Source: Ramazzottius varieornatus | Taxonomy: Eukaryota > Tardigrada > Eutardigrada > Parachela > Ramazzottiidae | Assembly: GCA_001949185.1 (NCBI GenBank) | Contig: BDGG01000004.1 | Span: forward strand, 4,542,554-4,606,553 | Direction: 5' to 3' | Length of the DNA: 64,000 nucleotides | Shown here: piece by piece, positions 1 through 15,834 of the stretch | How the letters are laid out: each line of letters begins with the position of its first letter | How positions within the stretch are numbered: the stretch's first letter is position 1 | Made by a program: the position numbers and the translations under genes | Notes under the pieces: generated by a model | What the model was told of the DNA's origin: nothing | Database searches by the model: none | What the model saw: only the letters and a program-made list of their open reading frames with translations

Positions 1-1491
1 CTGCTGGCCAATTTTTGGCGCTCGCTATAGACTATAGCGACTACAGCCTATAGTCGCTATCTCGTTATCTCGACATCAGCAGCGCAAGCTAGTTGCATGA
101 ATGCATGTGCGTTCTCCGTCTGACGGCCTGGCCATTTCCTATTTTACATTCCGTTGTCGAAGCTCTGCAAGCCATTGTGATATCCAAGCTCCTTCCACAG
201 TCCGGACGTCCCCGTTAGTCATTATCCTGGTTTCATTGTTAATTGCTCTACGTCTCAAGAATCAAGACAGTCTTTTGTTTTCAGGACAGTCGGACAGCGA
301 ATACGGTTCGATTTACTCTCTTCGAAGTTCCGTCTTCAGTCTACACGAAACCGTACGTATTCGATATTCCGTGGTGAAATCTCTTCAGCCAGAAATTGCA
401 ACCGCTAGAGGAGACGACCCAAACCTAATGCTTATCTTGCTGGAGGCTCGCCGTTCGTTGATACTCGTTTGATACAAACGAGTGATACTTTAATACTAGT
501 ATTAGCAAAATCTCGATGACCAGTTGATCAATTGCTCAATGCATATTTAATACGTTGCAGTGAAACCGGAAGTCGTCAAGGTGCACCGCCAGATCATCAC
601 TTGAGAGCAGAAGCGCCGGAAGTTATTACGGGAATCCGATATAACAGTACGATGTCATCATATCAGGGGATGATACCGCTCTATTGATATTTATCTCGAG
701 CCGAGAGGTNNNNNNNNNNNNNNNNNNNNNNNNNNNNNNNNNNNNNNNNNNNNNNNNNNCTCTCGGCTCTCGCTCCGTACTGGAACCAGCACTCTTTTAT
801 TCAGCCACTTCGCCGTAAATCGCAGCATGAAAGGATAGAAGGTAGTATGTCATCATCAATTTTCAATTTTCTCTCGGTGCATCCAAAAGCAAGCAGTCAA
901 TTAAATACATACACCTTCCACACAGCTTTCCGCAAAAACTAGACCATTTTTTTTTCGAGATTCTGAGATTGAAATATTGCTAATATGCACGAAAAATCTT
1001 GGCGGTGCTGGCTGGGCGATCTTCTAAAGGCTGAGTTGCTTTGGATCTTCCTTTTTCTGTCCCGCATTTCAAGTACTAGTCCGTCATTTCATTTATGACA
1101 TGTCATATACATATAGATAAAGGAAAAGTCGAAACGTCAACACGGCGCAGATAGATTTATGGCAGCTGTTGCATTGCTATCACACATTCCCGCATGTTCG
1201 AATTATTCGATCTTGCTCTTTTTACCTTCCTGTTTCATCCGCGGATGATTGCTGGGTGTGCAACTGTGCATTGCTTCGTCTGAGTTATGGACAAGAGTGC
1301 GCCAGTTGATGAGGCGGAAATTGCTCTGGTGGCTGTCGTTCTGGTAAACTCGACTCGCCTCACCTGTCCAAGAGTTGTTTGTGCTTGCATGCAGAGGACT
1401 TCCAGTCTTCCACTCATATCATTTTATAGATCGGATTACGCTTTACGATGAACTGTAGTTTTTGTTTGTTTACGGCGGCATTAATAACCAC
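1..1491. other. Non-coding stretch with assembly gap
   Basis: No exon is supported here. Open frames are short and show no recognisable domain or splice-consistent neighbour. The stretch includes the 710-759 gap and is presumably upstream and 5' sequence of the zinc-finger gene that starts near 1492. An upstream exon of that gene cannot be excluded. Confidence 0.5.
710..759. other. Assembly gap of 50 N inside an inverted repeat
   Basis: Fifty consecutive N. The flanks AGCCGAGAG (699-707) and CTCTCGGCT (760-768) are exact reverse complements, so the gap sits in the loop of a potential hairpin. This may be why the region was not resolved, and 50 may be a placeholder length. Confidence 0.97.
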
Positions 1492-4400
1492 ATGGGTACA
1501 CTCTTGCAGAACACGAGCATGCCTGGTGTACGTCAACCAATCAACTCAAATAGCGATATGCTGGGGCGAGTAGGCGGACAGCCTACTCCGCAGGGATCGC
1601 CGATAGGCCTAACTCCGAACCACATGATGGCCTACAACGCTCATCTGCAACAGCATTACACTCCTCGTCTTGGACTTTTGCCGCCTGCTCAACTCAGCTC
1701 CGCTCCCTGTCCAAACTATCATCCCATGGCGCATCAGGAGCAAGGTTATGGGAATGGCATGCCAGGACACGACATGTATGCCTTCCAGCCACAATCGGGA
1801 GGACAGCTTAGCCCACAGTCGTCAAATGGAAGTTACGCTCCAGCTCAAAATGCTCATCAGGTAAGAGAACAATCCTCTGACGTTGTCTGTCAGTTGGATG
1901 ACCGTTTGGTTTTTTCTCTATAGCAGGCTGCGCGAGTATCGAACGGCTTCAACGCTCCTACTGCCTCTTCGATGCAAGTACAGCAGCATCTGCAGCAACA
2001 GATACCAGGAGGACAACAACGGATGACTCCCCTGCCAGCTGCAGCAGCCCCGAGCAGAACTACGCCTTCCATATCCAGCACTACAAGTAGCCCATCACCA
2101 GTCCCGCAGAGCATCAGTACCTGGAAGAAGGTGTACTTCTGTGGCGTCTGCCCTGACTCGGACAGTCCTTATCACTACGATGAGACGGACGATGAGCAAC
2201 CACCTAGCCTGACCGTGTGCCGCAGTGAGCATTTGATGGACTCGGCGGTCTGCAAGGCGAACTTCCTGAAGCTTTTTGGCAGTGATTGGAAAAAGGCCAG
2301 CGGAAGCGAGTGTCTGGAGAGGGAAGTCATCGAGGAGGCGGTGTGGTGTGTGCTGTGCCAGGTGATGATTCGGGGCAAAGACAAGTGGCGGAGACTTCAT
2401 CTTATGTCAGCGGAGCACCAAAATAAGCTGGCCTCAAATGCTCCCCCCATCCTCGCGCAACAACTGCACCTGAACGACCTACAGCAGCAACATCAACAGC
2501 AGAATCTGGCTATGCTGCAGCAGCAGCAGAGGATGGTCTTCCAGCAACAACCAGCGCAGCACTATCAGATGGCGCAGCATTTACAACAGCCTCAGGAAGT
2601 CTTCCAGCAGACTTTGCAGTCTTCCTACCAAGCTCCCAACATGATACATATCAGTCCTCCGCCAGCTTACCCCATTGGTTGGTTGGTTGGTTGGTTGGTT
2701 GGTCCTTCAGTACATTTAGTATGCCATCCATCAGTCTTTTCATGTTCTTACTCTGTAGGGAATGGGATGGCAGGGCAGATGGCAACAAGTCGCAGCACGC
2801 ATTGTCGATCCAATCGAAGCTCAACCAAAGCGTCACCGGCCACCAACGATCAGAAGAACCGTGAACAAAGGATCCTCACCCTGCTCGGTCAACATGCAGG
2901 ACGGGCACTGCAGAAACAAGTTAGTGTCTGACGACGACTAATTGCAAAATTCACAGGGAAAGAATGTACCAGCTAGTGGAAACTGGGCAAATGCTAGGCT
3001 GATCGTTTTCGCAAGTGGCGCACTTTCTCGACCAATACAACGAGGACTTGCGCCACTCGAAATGACAATCTAGTTCAGTTCAGCCGAAGCCAGAATGACT
3101 GAGTGAAATTAGGTTCTATCAGCTCTTGTATATTGAAAATTTGTCCTTCGGAAGTACAGTAGGATTTGAAAGACTAACAGTGAACTGGTTCAACAGTGGA
3201 GTGAGCAAAGATGGAAAATTCGTGGACGGCGAGCGAGGCAAACAGACTCGGCCAGATCGTTTTCTAAGCGGCGCACGCTTCCAGACAAAATCATCGGCAA
3301 CGTGTGCCACTTGGGAGAACGATCTGGACGAGTCTGTTTGCCCAGCTCTCAACTGACGTCCTGAATCTGACGGGATGTTAATTTTAGGGTGGTCAAGAAG
3401 AGGGAATGTTGCCGCTAGGTGGAGCCTTCCACGAATCGGTGGAGGCACGTCCTTCAGCGGCGTCCAGTGTGTCGGTGGGTAGTACTCCGCGCGGCTGTGT
3501 CAGCTTCGATGACATTAGCCCACACAATTCGCCAACTGCGCAGCCTAGTCTGCCACCTCCTGTGACCATCACCCCTCAGTCCACTACTCCCGCTGTAGCC
3601 AGCATGGACAATCGGCCAAGGTACCAGAGTCCCATGGATATGGCAGCAGAAGTGATGAACGATCCTGGCAGCTTTCCCGACGGTTTGGACCTTCCCTCGG
3701 CCTCTTCCCAAGGTAGCCTCTCCAGTGAGCCAATCCACATTCTCTCGCCGTAAGTGTTTGTCTAATAGTAAGGCTGATAGTAGGTAACAGAGACATTATC
3801 ATGTGTATAACTATTTCGTTGTGGTTTTCAGAACTGTGAATGTTCCAGCAAAGGCAGATCCAGTGGCTACTGCCGCTACTCCAGTATCGCCGTAAGTAGT
3901 AATGTTCCCAGCTGACCATAATATAGGCTTAGTGTTCCTTTCCCTCGTTATAGAACGGTGGAAGTTGCGCCAAGCGCGGCCCCCGTGGTTATTCCTGCCG
4001 CGGCTCAGACATCGTAAGAACAGATCAGCCTGACGATTATTTCGTTGCTTTCTTTGATGAATTATTATACTGTATTGCGTACAGAAATCTTCTGGCGACA
4101 GTGATAGTCGCGCCGAAGAAGGTCGGTACAGTCCGCTCTATTCCAGCACAAGCGGAAGCTGAAGGACCAACTGAGTCAGTCAAGAAGGACATCTCTCCGT
4201 AAGTGTGCCTTCTCTCCGGTCACGTCCTCTTTCTTTCAGTTCACACAGTTGCAAATGAACTACGGTACGTAGTCGAGAATCGGTACTGACCAGACCGTTT
4301 CCCCTCTTCTTCGACAGGCCGGCCAAGGAAGAGAAGGCACTAGCAAGTGGTTCGCAGTCCATGTTAGACCTGGATGGTGCCGACGCCGAAGAAGAAGCCA

Positions 4401-5209
4401 AGCTTGCCGCTGTTGTGGCCATCAAGGCGGAACCCAACGATGAGCTAGACATGCGTTATGCTGCCGGTAACGACATCAACGTGGAGTTCTTCAAGGTGAA
4501 GCGTTCGTGCTCACCCACCAACGAGAATCCAGCCACTCCTCCCAAGAAGCACAAGGTACGCCACCGCTCTTACACTATCGTTTAATAGCCTGCCTCCTAC
4601 CTTTGGAGCGGCTGTACTTTTGTCACAGTTGGCACAGGAATGTGGCATGAATTCTCTTCGATGTTCTCCTGCGGAATTGTTCAAGTGGGGAGAAGAAACT
4701 GGAGCTCGACGAGATTGTTTTTCGAAGTGGCGCAAATCTGCAGTCATATTGGCTGGAAGCTTGCGCCACGCGGGTGAACGATCTGGTCGCGTTCCTTTGC
4801 AGAGCATCTGATGGGCAGATATACCTTCGGAAAGCGGCAATGTGTTGTTTGCTCTTTTAACGCATGTTTTCTGTGTCTCTGTTAGGTGGCAGCCAAGAGG
4901 GAAGTGTCGGTGGTGTCGGACCCGGGTATCGTCAAGAAGAACAAGACGCGCCCGCAGAGTGTGGGAACGACCGAGCGAGAAGCTCACAAGCTATACATTT
5001 GCAAGTGCGGCGAGTTGCTTCCTCGCAAGAGAGACTACTTTTCCCACTGGGAAAGACACGCCATAAAGTACAGCGAGTTGAAGGCTGAACAGCGCCAGCT
5101 GTACTGTGTCCGCGCACAGTGCGGCTATCTGGCCAAGGACGACTTGGACTACACTCGACACGCTGCCCGACATGTGCTGCTGCAGGTGATGTACCGAAAG
5201 CATTGCTGA
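1492..5209 (+). CDS. Q-rich protein with matrin/U1-type zinc finger and C-terminal zinc-finger-like motifs
   Basis: Exons: 1492-1860, 1924-2677, 2759-2919, 3388-3749, 3832-3891, 3954-4013, 4085-4198, 4318-4555, 4886-5209. They sum to 2442 nt, 813 aa plus stop, with every junction in phase. The N-terminal half is rich in Gln, Pro and Ser with long Q runs. Around residues 260-290 there is a C-x2-C-x12-H-x5-H finger (WCVLC ... HLMSAEHQNK), the U1/matrin spacing that often binds structured RNA or DNA. Near the C-terminus two further Cys/His clusters (YICKCGELL...HWERH and YCVRAQCGY...RHAARH) look like atypical fingers. The middle has acidic and KKHK stretches. The first in-frame ATG is at 1492, but the frame is open upstream, so a further 5' exon is possible. 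A nuclear nucleic-acid-binding role is inferred. CIZ1-like proteins share the Q-rich plus matrin-finger layout, but homology is not shown. Two palindromic repeats sit in the 2920-3387 intron and one in the 4556-4885 intron. Confidence 0.75.
2675..2704 (+). repeat. GGTT/TTGG tetranucleotide microsatellite at a splice donor
   Basis: A run of GGTTGGTT repeats overlaps the proposed donor of the 2678-2758 intron in the zinc-finger gene. Each repeat unit offers another GTTGGT donor 4 nt away. Confidence 0.8.
2978..3085. repeat. Palindromic intron repeat, copy 1
   Basis: Family description: about 110-130 bp foldback. Outer ends resemble GGGAGCTCGGCAAAC, then CTCGACAAGATCGTTTTCCC, then the core AGTGGCGCAC, a 25-40 nt loop, and the same in reverse complement. 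This copy lies in a zinc-finger gene intron and is diverged. Confidence 0.75.
3230..3354. repeat. Palindromic intron repeat, copy 2
   Basis: Same zinc-finger gene intron as copy 1. Well-preserved outer arms (GCAAACAGACTC and GAGTCTGTTTGC). Confidence 0.85.
4690..4806. repeat. Palindromic intron repeat, copy 3
   Basis: In the 4556-4885 intron of the zinc-finger gene. Core AGTGGCGCAA / TTGCGCCAC. Confidence 0.75.
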
Positions 5210-5756
5210 CGGACGTCACGACTTTCATTCCTTCTCTCCATAGATCCAAAGATGATATCCTTGAAAGTTCCTCGAGAGTAATACTTAGCTTAGCTATGAT
5301 TAGACTGTAATTCTTAAGTCTCGCCTTAGCTTTTTCGCGCTTTCTTCACAGTTGAATTGGCGCAATGGTTTAATTCGCGTTGTCTTTTTGTATGCTGACA
5401 ACGTCTTGAATGGATTATGGATCTGTGTTCCGCTACGTCTTGCCTTTACCTGTCTTGGTTTTGTACCCCTTTTTCGCTGAACGGACTTTCTCTCTTATGT
5501 AGCTTTCCTGTCATCGCTGCTTCCTCCTGTTTCCATGCATTTATTTGGTATAATTCAGAAAATCCTGTAGAAAGGACTCTTGGAAAATGACAATTGTGGT
5601 CGAGAGCGCTGCCTAAAAAAAGCTTTCTTCTGCTGAGAAAACAAACATGTGCAATTTACGCTAATTTGCTGGACGAGAAACTACAATGGAGGTTTCATGC
5701 TGATTAACGATTGGGGAGCGTCATGAAGAAAGATGGATCATGGATGTCCATTAGCC
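5210..5756. other. Convergent intergenic region
   Basis: About 550 nt between the stop of the zinc-finger gene (+) and the stop of AKT (-). It presumably holds both 3' UTRs. No other coding or structural signal is seen. Confidence 0.6.
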
Positions 5757-9764
<4,008 letters not shown>

Positions 9765-11096
9765 TGCAAGCTGGCACAACAATTAAACTTGACGCGGGCA
9801 GCGAAAGAAATGAATCAATGGAAGCTGGGACAAGCGTCCCTCTTTTAGGGAAGCTCGTACTGCGATACTCGTGCGAGGAAACCCTTCAAATGCAGCTCCT
9901 CAAGCCCAGCGCCAGACTTGATGGATCGATTTAGTACGGGCATACATTTGAGCGATATTGCCACCGGATAAATGTCATCCAGCTCAACTTCCCATTACCG
10001 TCGAGCACAGCCGGCAGCGAGATACAGTACACCTGAGACGGCAAGGGATACCATGACCATCAGCGCTAAGGGGTTCTATCATCGTAATACACCGACAACG
10101 TCACAAGCGGAAACGGAGTGCCTGGTGGGGGAAACAGGCAAGGAGGAAGGAAGACAGGGCATTCATCTGATTTCATCATTGAATCAACACAATAGCCTTC
10201 TTTGATCCACGCTCCCGCCCTGTAAGATCATCTACGGAAACGATTAGGCCTACATGCGGAGAACAGCGTGGTTTCGGCACAGCACAGGAAGGGCAGCCAA
10301 GCGCACTTCCGCTTTCTTCATCAACCCTCCTTCCTTCCTAATTGCACTTCTATGCAACTCTCCATCCATCTTAGCTACAGGGTTACCCACAACAACATCA
10401 GCCGACTGAAATTTCTACTTTCGATGCAGATCGAAGTATTAGGGAAAGTCTAATCTGTCCTAACCCAGCCTGTAAACACTAAAAGTACTCCAGTCGTTAA
10501 TAATAAAGCTTTTTCTGGAATTTCAATGTTGTTCCTAATCCGCTAATTTCCGGTCATTTTCAATGTCGCCACAAAAAACCTTGTTGCGTACTCATCTGGT
10601 GGAGTTTTGGATGGTCACACTCCCAACACATTGGCTCCTTCATTGTTATGTTAGTTCAAAGTTAGGTCACATACGCCACTTGAAGTTTAACGTTTAACTT
10701 CAAACTCATTTTCCCAAGTGACGTATTTTCTGGGTTTGTGACGGAAAGTGTGCGCCACTTGGAAAAAGATCTTGTCCAGTTTGTTGTTCGAAGTCTAGTT
10801 CATCCGTAACATTTCATGTGATTTCCAAGTAACTCGAGTCATGATAAAATTTCTAAAATCTGCCAGAAAAACTTGTCAAGGAATAAAGGAGAACGACGAC
10901 CCATTAACCATCAAGCATTAACGAAACGTACCTTCTCAGTCGGCAAAGTACTTTAGACAGAACTGTTATCTTTCCACGGAACACCTTCCCGTACAGTCCC
11001 CAGCTGCTGAACTTCATTCAAACCTCATGCGTCCACCCACCCTAGAGAAAACAAAGCTGAGGCCACATTCGTAACATAATGGGGTACACTATGTAT
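9765..11096. other. Intergenic region upstream of AKT
   Basis: About 1.3 kb between the AKT start and the stop of the next minus-strand gene. It probably contains the AKT promoter and 5' UTR and the neighbour's 3' UTR. One palindromic repeat lies at 10668-10795. No supported gene. Confidence 0.6.
10668..10795. repeat. Palindromic repeat, copy 7 (intergenic)
   Basis: One of the few copies outside an intron, between AKT and its upstream neighbour. An extra left half-core (CGCCACTTGAAG) precedes it. Confidence 0.7.
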
Positions 11097-14000
11097 TTAC
11101 AAACAAGTTGACGTTAACCTAGGCTCACTTTGGCTAACTATGGCAAAGTTTCGTCCCTCATTTCCAACGGTACATCCGCAGCGTCCGTCGTATTCACTAC
11201 AAAAGAATCCTAAATCAAAAACTGGCCGGTACTGATTTCCTTTATAATGACTACAGTGGGAACTGACGGTGAGCATACCAGACTTGTGAGGGCTAATGTT
11301 GCGTATGAAGGTGGCTAGTTGTCTCTGGCGCAGTTCGTCGAAAGAGAAGCGTCGCTTGCGAGGTTGAGACGACGGTGGACTTAATGTCGCACCATCAGTC
11401 GAATTCTCGTCAACCTCAACCAGGTGAATCTCCGTCACATCACTGTTTCCGCTCTGATCATCTGCACTTCCACTAGGCGCGTCTTCGCTCTCGGTTGAGC
11501 CCGCCGACTTGTCCGCCATCTCATTTAACTCATCATACTCTTCCTCCCCTTCAACGTCATCTGAAGACGGAAGTATTTTTTCAGAATGGCCCATCACAAT
11601 AATTTGTCCGTACAAAAACTAAGTTAGGTTGGAGAGGACCCGCAAACTGAACTTGAAAGATCTTTATTTCAAGCGGCGCATGATTCCAGCCAGTGACGAT
11701 AAAAACTCGCGCCACTGAGAAAAAAATCTTGTTCGTTTCGTTTTTGCCGACCTCGCATTTCTAGTACCGTCTGGAAAACTCACACTGGTACTCGTCATCG
11801 TCAAGTTCCTCGTCGATACCACCCTCATCGCCGTCCTCGAACATCGGGGGCAGCCACGGTGTATACTCAGACTTCCGTCGCAGCATTACTTCCGCCGGTA
11901 GACACGTACTACCGTCCAGCTTCGGCCATCGCCGAAAACGACTCAAATCGACTTTGGCCAGAAAGAAACACCAACCACGTTAGCCGACATTTGTTCAACC
12001 GCTGGACCACCAGAGTGGATGATTAGACGATAAGTACCTGCTTCCTTGATTGGCTGGGCCGGCATCAAGCGCGGCAACACCAACTTACGCTTCTTGGAAC
12101 CCACCGAGCTGTCTTCTAGAGCCATGCCGAGGGACGTCGCTGACAAGAGCGTATTTCCTATCGATACAAAACCCCGAATAAGTTTCAGCGTGGTTAAAAA
12201 TGCGTAAGGGGAAAACTCTCGTACCTTTACTGGCAATGCTCACGAGGACACTGGCGGCCTCAATGACGCTTGGTCGCTGACGTTTGGGGATCGGTGGTAG
12301 ATATTTGGTCGGCGATGGCGTACTAACGGTCACCTGGCGCTTTTGCCCCTCTGGACTTGCTTGCTTCATCTCCATGGATGTCTCGATGACTGCCTGTTGT
12401 GCCGACGCCAGCGACATCACTTGCGCGAAGCTCACTGAAATTAAAGTAGACCGGTCACTGTACGCAAAGTCATTTCCTCCATCCTTTCCTGCCGGTAATC
12501 GTAATTAAAAAACTTTCGGCGTTTCCTGGATATAACGACTTCAAGACCTCAATTTGTAGCCTTACAATTGCGGTTACTGGCTCTGGAGCGAGGCCGAGGT
12601 GCTTCAAAGACGTGGTCATCTTGAGCAGCAAAGTCCATCATAACGTTGGCCGTCTCCGTGCGGGGAGAGAGGACAATCTCGCTCAACGGTCGCCGTCCGG
12701 CCGACCCCGAGGGCGAAGAGGTATCTCCTTTCTTGCTGTTGGAGCCAAACGAGTCTTTTGGCTCGGCGGCCGTCAGGTCCGACAAGAGGTGTCTGTTGGA
12801 CAGGGAGAGCGGTGACGATAGAGGGGGCATATCGTTCAGGTACAAGATCTTCTCCGCATCCGGTGTTATCTCCCCCGGAATCCGATGCTTGAAGTTTTCG
12901 CACTCTTCCGGCTGCAAGTCCCGATGCTCCCAAATGGCTTGAGGCTTCTTGGCTTGCTGTTGGCGGTTGGCAATCTCTGCAAGACAAAGCTGAAGCATGA
13001 ACGAAAGCCTAGTCATCATATCTCCGTTCTCTTCGTTCTCACCTCGGACTTGTGGAGTGCGGTTGATGGAAACTCGAGGTTTAGCTTTTGCTCCGGAAGA
13101 GTTACGCTTGGGCTCGGGCGACAAGATGCTGCGACGAGGAACACGCTCTTCCTTGCTTTCGGGCAGCTTGAAGTGATCGTCTGACTCAGGTGAGTTAATC
13201 GGTGTGAAATATTCTTCGTCCGTAGAGCCTACGGTTAAACCCAACCATCAACCAACGTTACTCATGACATTCCAAAGGTACATACATACCAGCCTTGCTG
13301 GGAGTTGGGGAGCGAGAACGCGAATCGCGAGAATGGTCATAGCGCGAGCCATCATCCGTGATGAGCGATGTTGACGACAACGGCCGGTCACAGGGGGGAG
13401 CGCAGCTGAAAGAAAAGCCCGCTGGATAGTTATCCGTGGTGTTCATGTCGATCGTCGGTGGTGCCAGTCTAATCTTCCCCATTGCCCACGAGAGAACCTT
13501 CTGAAATCAACAATCAGAATCGCTTAACCGATGTACTTCCGGTGCGCGTAGTTCTCATCTTGTAATTCAGAATTAGTGACGTCAGCGTCACAGCAGTTGG
13601 GTTATACAAGACGTTGCAGTTTCTTGACGTCATGCGCTGAAACGAGTAAACTATCAACTAATTCAACTTTCGATTCTTGTAACGGTCAAACTGGCTGCTC
13701 TCGAAAGCTCTCACCCGTGACCCGTCCACCGCCGTAACATACGTTAATCACCATACCTTGCCAACGTTGAACAGACCACGGTCTGTCTCATCCTTGTCAA
13801 TGTGGCGCCGAGCAATGGAAGCTGACAGTCGACGGCGGGAATTTTGTCCGGCGAAAGGTCTGCTCGACAGCAAAGTGGATCCATCCCATTTCGATGTGTT
13901 ATCCAAGATGTTGCTCAACCAGCCCGAGGTGCCGTTGATGCGCGCCTGTGAATATGCATCTTCCGTCTTTCGACGACGTTTTACGCTGTGGGCTTGTGTC

Positions 14001-14113
14001 CCGTTCATATAATCGGTTGCGGCAGTATTCGGTAGTTGCGTGGACGGATACTCTTGCTGTTCCCACTCGCCCTCGTCGTCCGTCTCCAGATCATCAAACG
14101 CTCTCTTCGACAT
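11097..14113 (-). CDS. Nuclear-looking 708-aa protein of unknown family
   Basis: Exons from 5': 13757-14113, 13290-13500, 13043-13228, 12566-12976, 12225-12434, 12038-12157, 11784-11951, 11097-11560. They sum to 2127 nt with all junctions in phase. I do not recognise the family. The protein is mostly low-complexity and polar, with basic clusters that look like nuclear localisation signals (VKRRRKTED, GSKKRKLVLPR, QPRKRRFSFDE) and several SP/TP sites (SRSRSPTPSK, FTPINSPESDD, ILSPEPKR, EIVLSPRTE) typical of CDK/MAPK substrates. Acidic tracts occur near residues 530-560. The start is MSKRAFDDLETDDEGEW at 14113. Intron 1 is phase 0 and the next six are all phase 1, so the five exons between them are symmetric. 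The last exon could contain one more intron (GTATGC after HKSG). A palindromic repeat lies in the 11561-11783 intron. A nuclear regulatory role is an inference from composition only. Confidence 0.7.
11640..11756. repeat. Palindromic intron repeat, copy 8
   Basis: In the 11561-11783 intron of the 708-aa gene. Confidence 0.75.
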
Positions 14114-14933
14114 GGCTGTGCGACTGATCACTTGCACCTGCGAAGGAGATCATAATCGGTTCGCCATACAGTGTACCTTGTCGACCAGTTACTAATCCAA
14201 TGCATGCTTTGCATGCTACGATTGCTACCTTGCAGTAACGTCCTTTACCACCTTGTAAATGATCCTAATCCATGGAAGGCTTTCCATCATAAACCTCGCT
14301 AGACGATGTCATTATTGCCATATCAATGATAGAATGGGGCGTCGATATCGGGATGAACTTCAAGGAAAACCGCCAAAGCTAAACCTAGCGAACATAACGA
14401 TTAACGAATAACGAGCAATGATGCGAGCGAACTCATAATCTGGAGTTTTGAAAACGGGAGGTCTCGACTGATCGATTGGTTGATTGATTGATCTACATTC
14501 AACACTGGACCAATCGGTTGCAGCAAGGCATGCCATGCCGTGCAAAGTGACAGTTAGAATGCCACGGTTGATTTCCGTAAATGGAAAAGGACATGGTACT
14601 ACGCAAACGGTGACTGATTGTCTGTTTCGTCGCTCTTTTTCTCCTCGCTCGTCGGAACTTCTTCCCGTAAGTTCATCCCGTGAATAAAGCTGCTCAGTAC
14701 CTCTGTACAAGTCTGTTACTGTCTGTACCATCGACACAAAAGACTCTATCCATCCGGTGTTTCTCTATCGCTGAGAGCTTTATTACTGCTAGACCGCCGA
14801 AGGATCGACCTGAAGCAGCCAGAGGAACACCGTTCCAAGTGCGTTTGAAATGTCATCTCAACAGTCTGACCCTGGCGTGGTAGGTGCATTTACAGTACTC
14901 CATATTTGGTTTTCTTACGTAGATTCAAAAGCG
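14114..14933. other. Divergent intergenic region (shared promoter region)
   Basis: About 820 nt between two genes transcribed away from each other: the 708-aa gene (-) and msrB (+). It must hold both promoters and 5' UTRs. A GATT-rich run lies at about 14468-14492. No ORF of note. An upstream in-frame ATG for msrB at 14850 lies here. Confidence 0.55.
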
Positions 14934-15834
14934 ATGTCGGGATTACGCGTGCTTCGACGCGTGTGGTGGACTGTAGCTCTAACGCTACCTCGCAGTATTG
15001 CTACCAGCAGCGCCCCAATGATGTCTTCTTCCTTGAAGGTGGACAAGAGCCAGCTGGAAGAAGCAAAGAAGAAGCTGACGCCGGAGCAGTATCACGTGAC
15101 GCAGGAAAAGGGAACGGAAAGGTAGTACATCAAAGTCCCGTAATTAAGATCTGAACTTCCGTGACGTCATGGGTGGGTTTACCCGTTGGCCAACGTCTAT
15201 CTTTATTGCAGGCCGTTCAGCGGTGTTTACAACAAGCACAGCGAGCCAGGAACTTATCGGTATGTTCCTTGTTCTAACAAGATCATAGTGTTGTTGGTGT
15301 CGGTTCGTTATCGTGGTTTGCTTCTAGCTGCGTTGTCTGCAACGATTTGCTGTTCGAGAGCGACTCCAAGTTTGACAGTGGCTGCGGATGGCCTGCGTTC
15401 TCGGATGTCATCGACAAAAGTAAAGTAAAGCTCACCACCGACAGTAGCCACGGTAAGTTCAAGCTTTAATCTAGAAAGGTAAAATCGAAAGAACCAACGT
15501 GTCGTGAACGAATTGTGATGTACCAGTAGAGTAACAAGTGAGGCACGATGGTCTTGTTCGTGAGTGTGGGTTCCCCATTTTCTGTAACTTTGCTGCTTAA
15601 CTGGTGATGGGCTCTGTTATTTTCAACGTGCTAACCGAGTGGTTTCCGTGTGTGATAACAGTTGGGGCGAATATCCTCTTATTGGTTGTGCGTCGTCCAG
15701 GAATGATACGGACGGAAGTCACCTGCAACAACTGTGGTGCTCATTTGGGCCATGTCTTTGACGACGGACCACGACCCACAGGCCAGCGGTACTGTATAAA
15801 CTCATGCTCGCTGAATTTTGAAGCGAAAAGATGA
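14934..15834 (+). CDS. msrB: Peptide-methionine (R)-S-oxide reductase (MsrB)
   Basis: Four exons: 14934-15121, 15212-15259, 15328-15452, 15701-15834, giving 495 nt and 164 aa. Reduces methionine-R-sulfoxide in oxidised proteins. Family signatures: [55 protein letters not shown] and [11 protein letters not shown]. The two CxxC pairs (CVVC, CNNC) are the structural zinc site, and the Cys in RYCINS is the catalytic residue; no selenocysteine is needed. The first ~33 residues ([20 protein letters not shown]...) are Arg-rich, hydrophobic and acid-free, like a mitochondrial presequence. An in-frame ATG at 14850 would add 28 residues. The extra Cys three residues after the catalytic one (CINSC) is not part of the usual pattern as I know it. 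Confidence 0.95.

Noticed and set aside
101-472. 123-aa open frame at the window start
   Set aside because: No domain, no splice-consistent partner and composition like random sequence.
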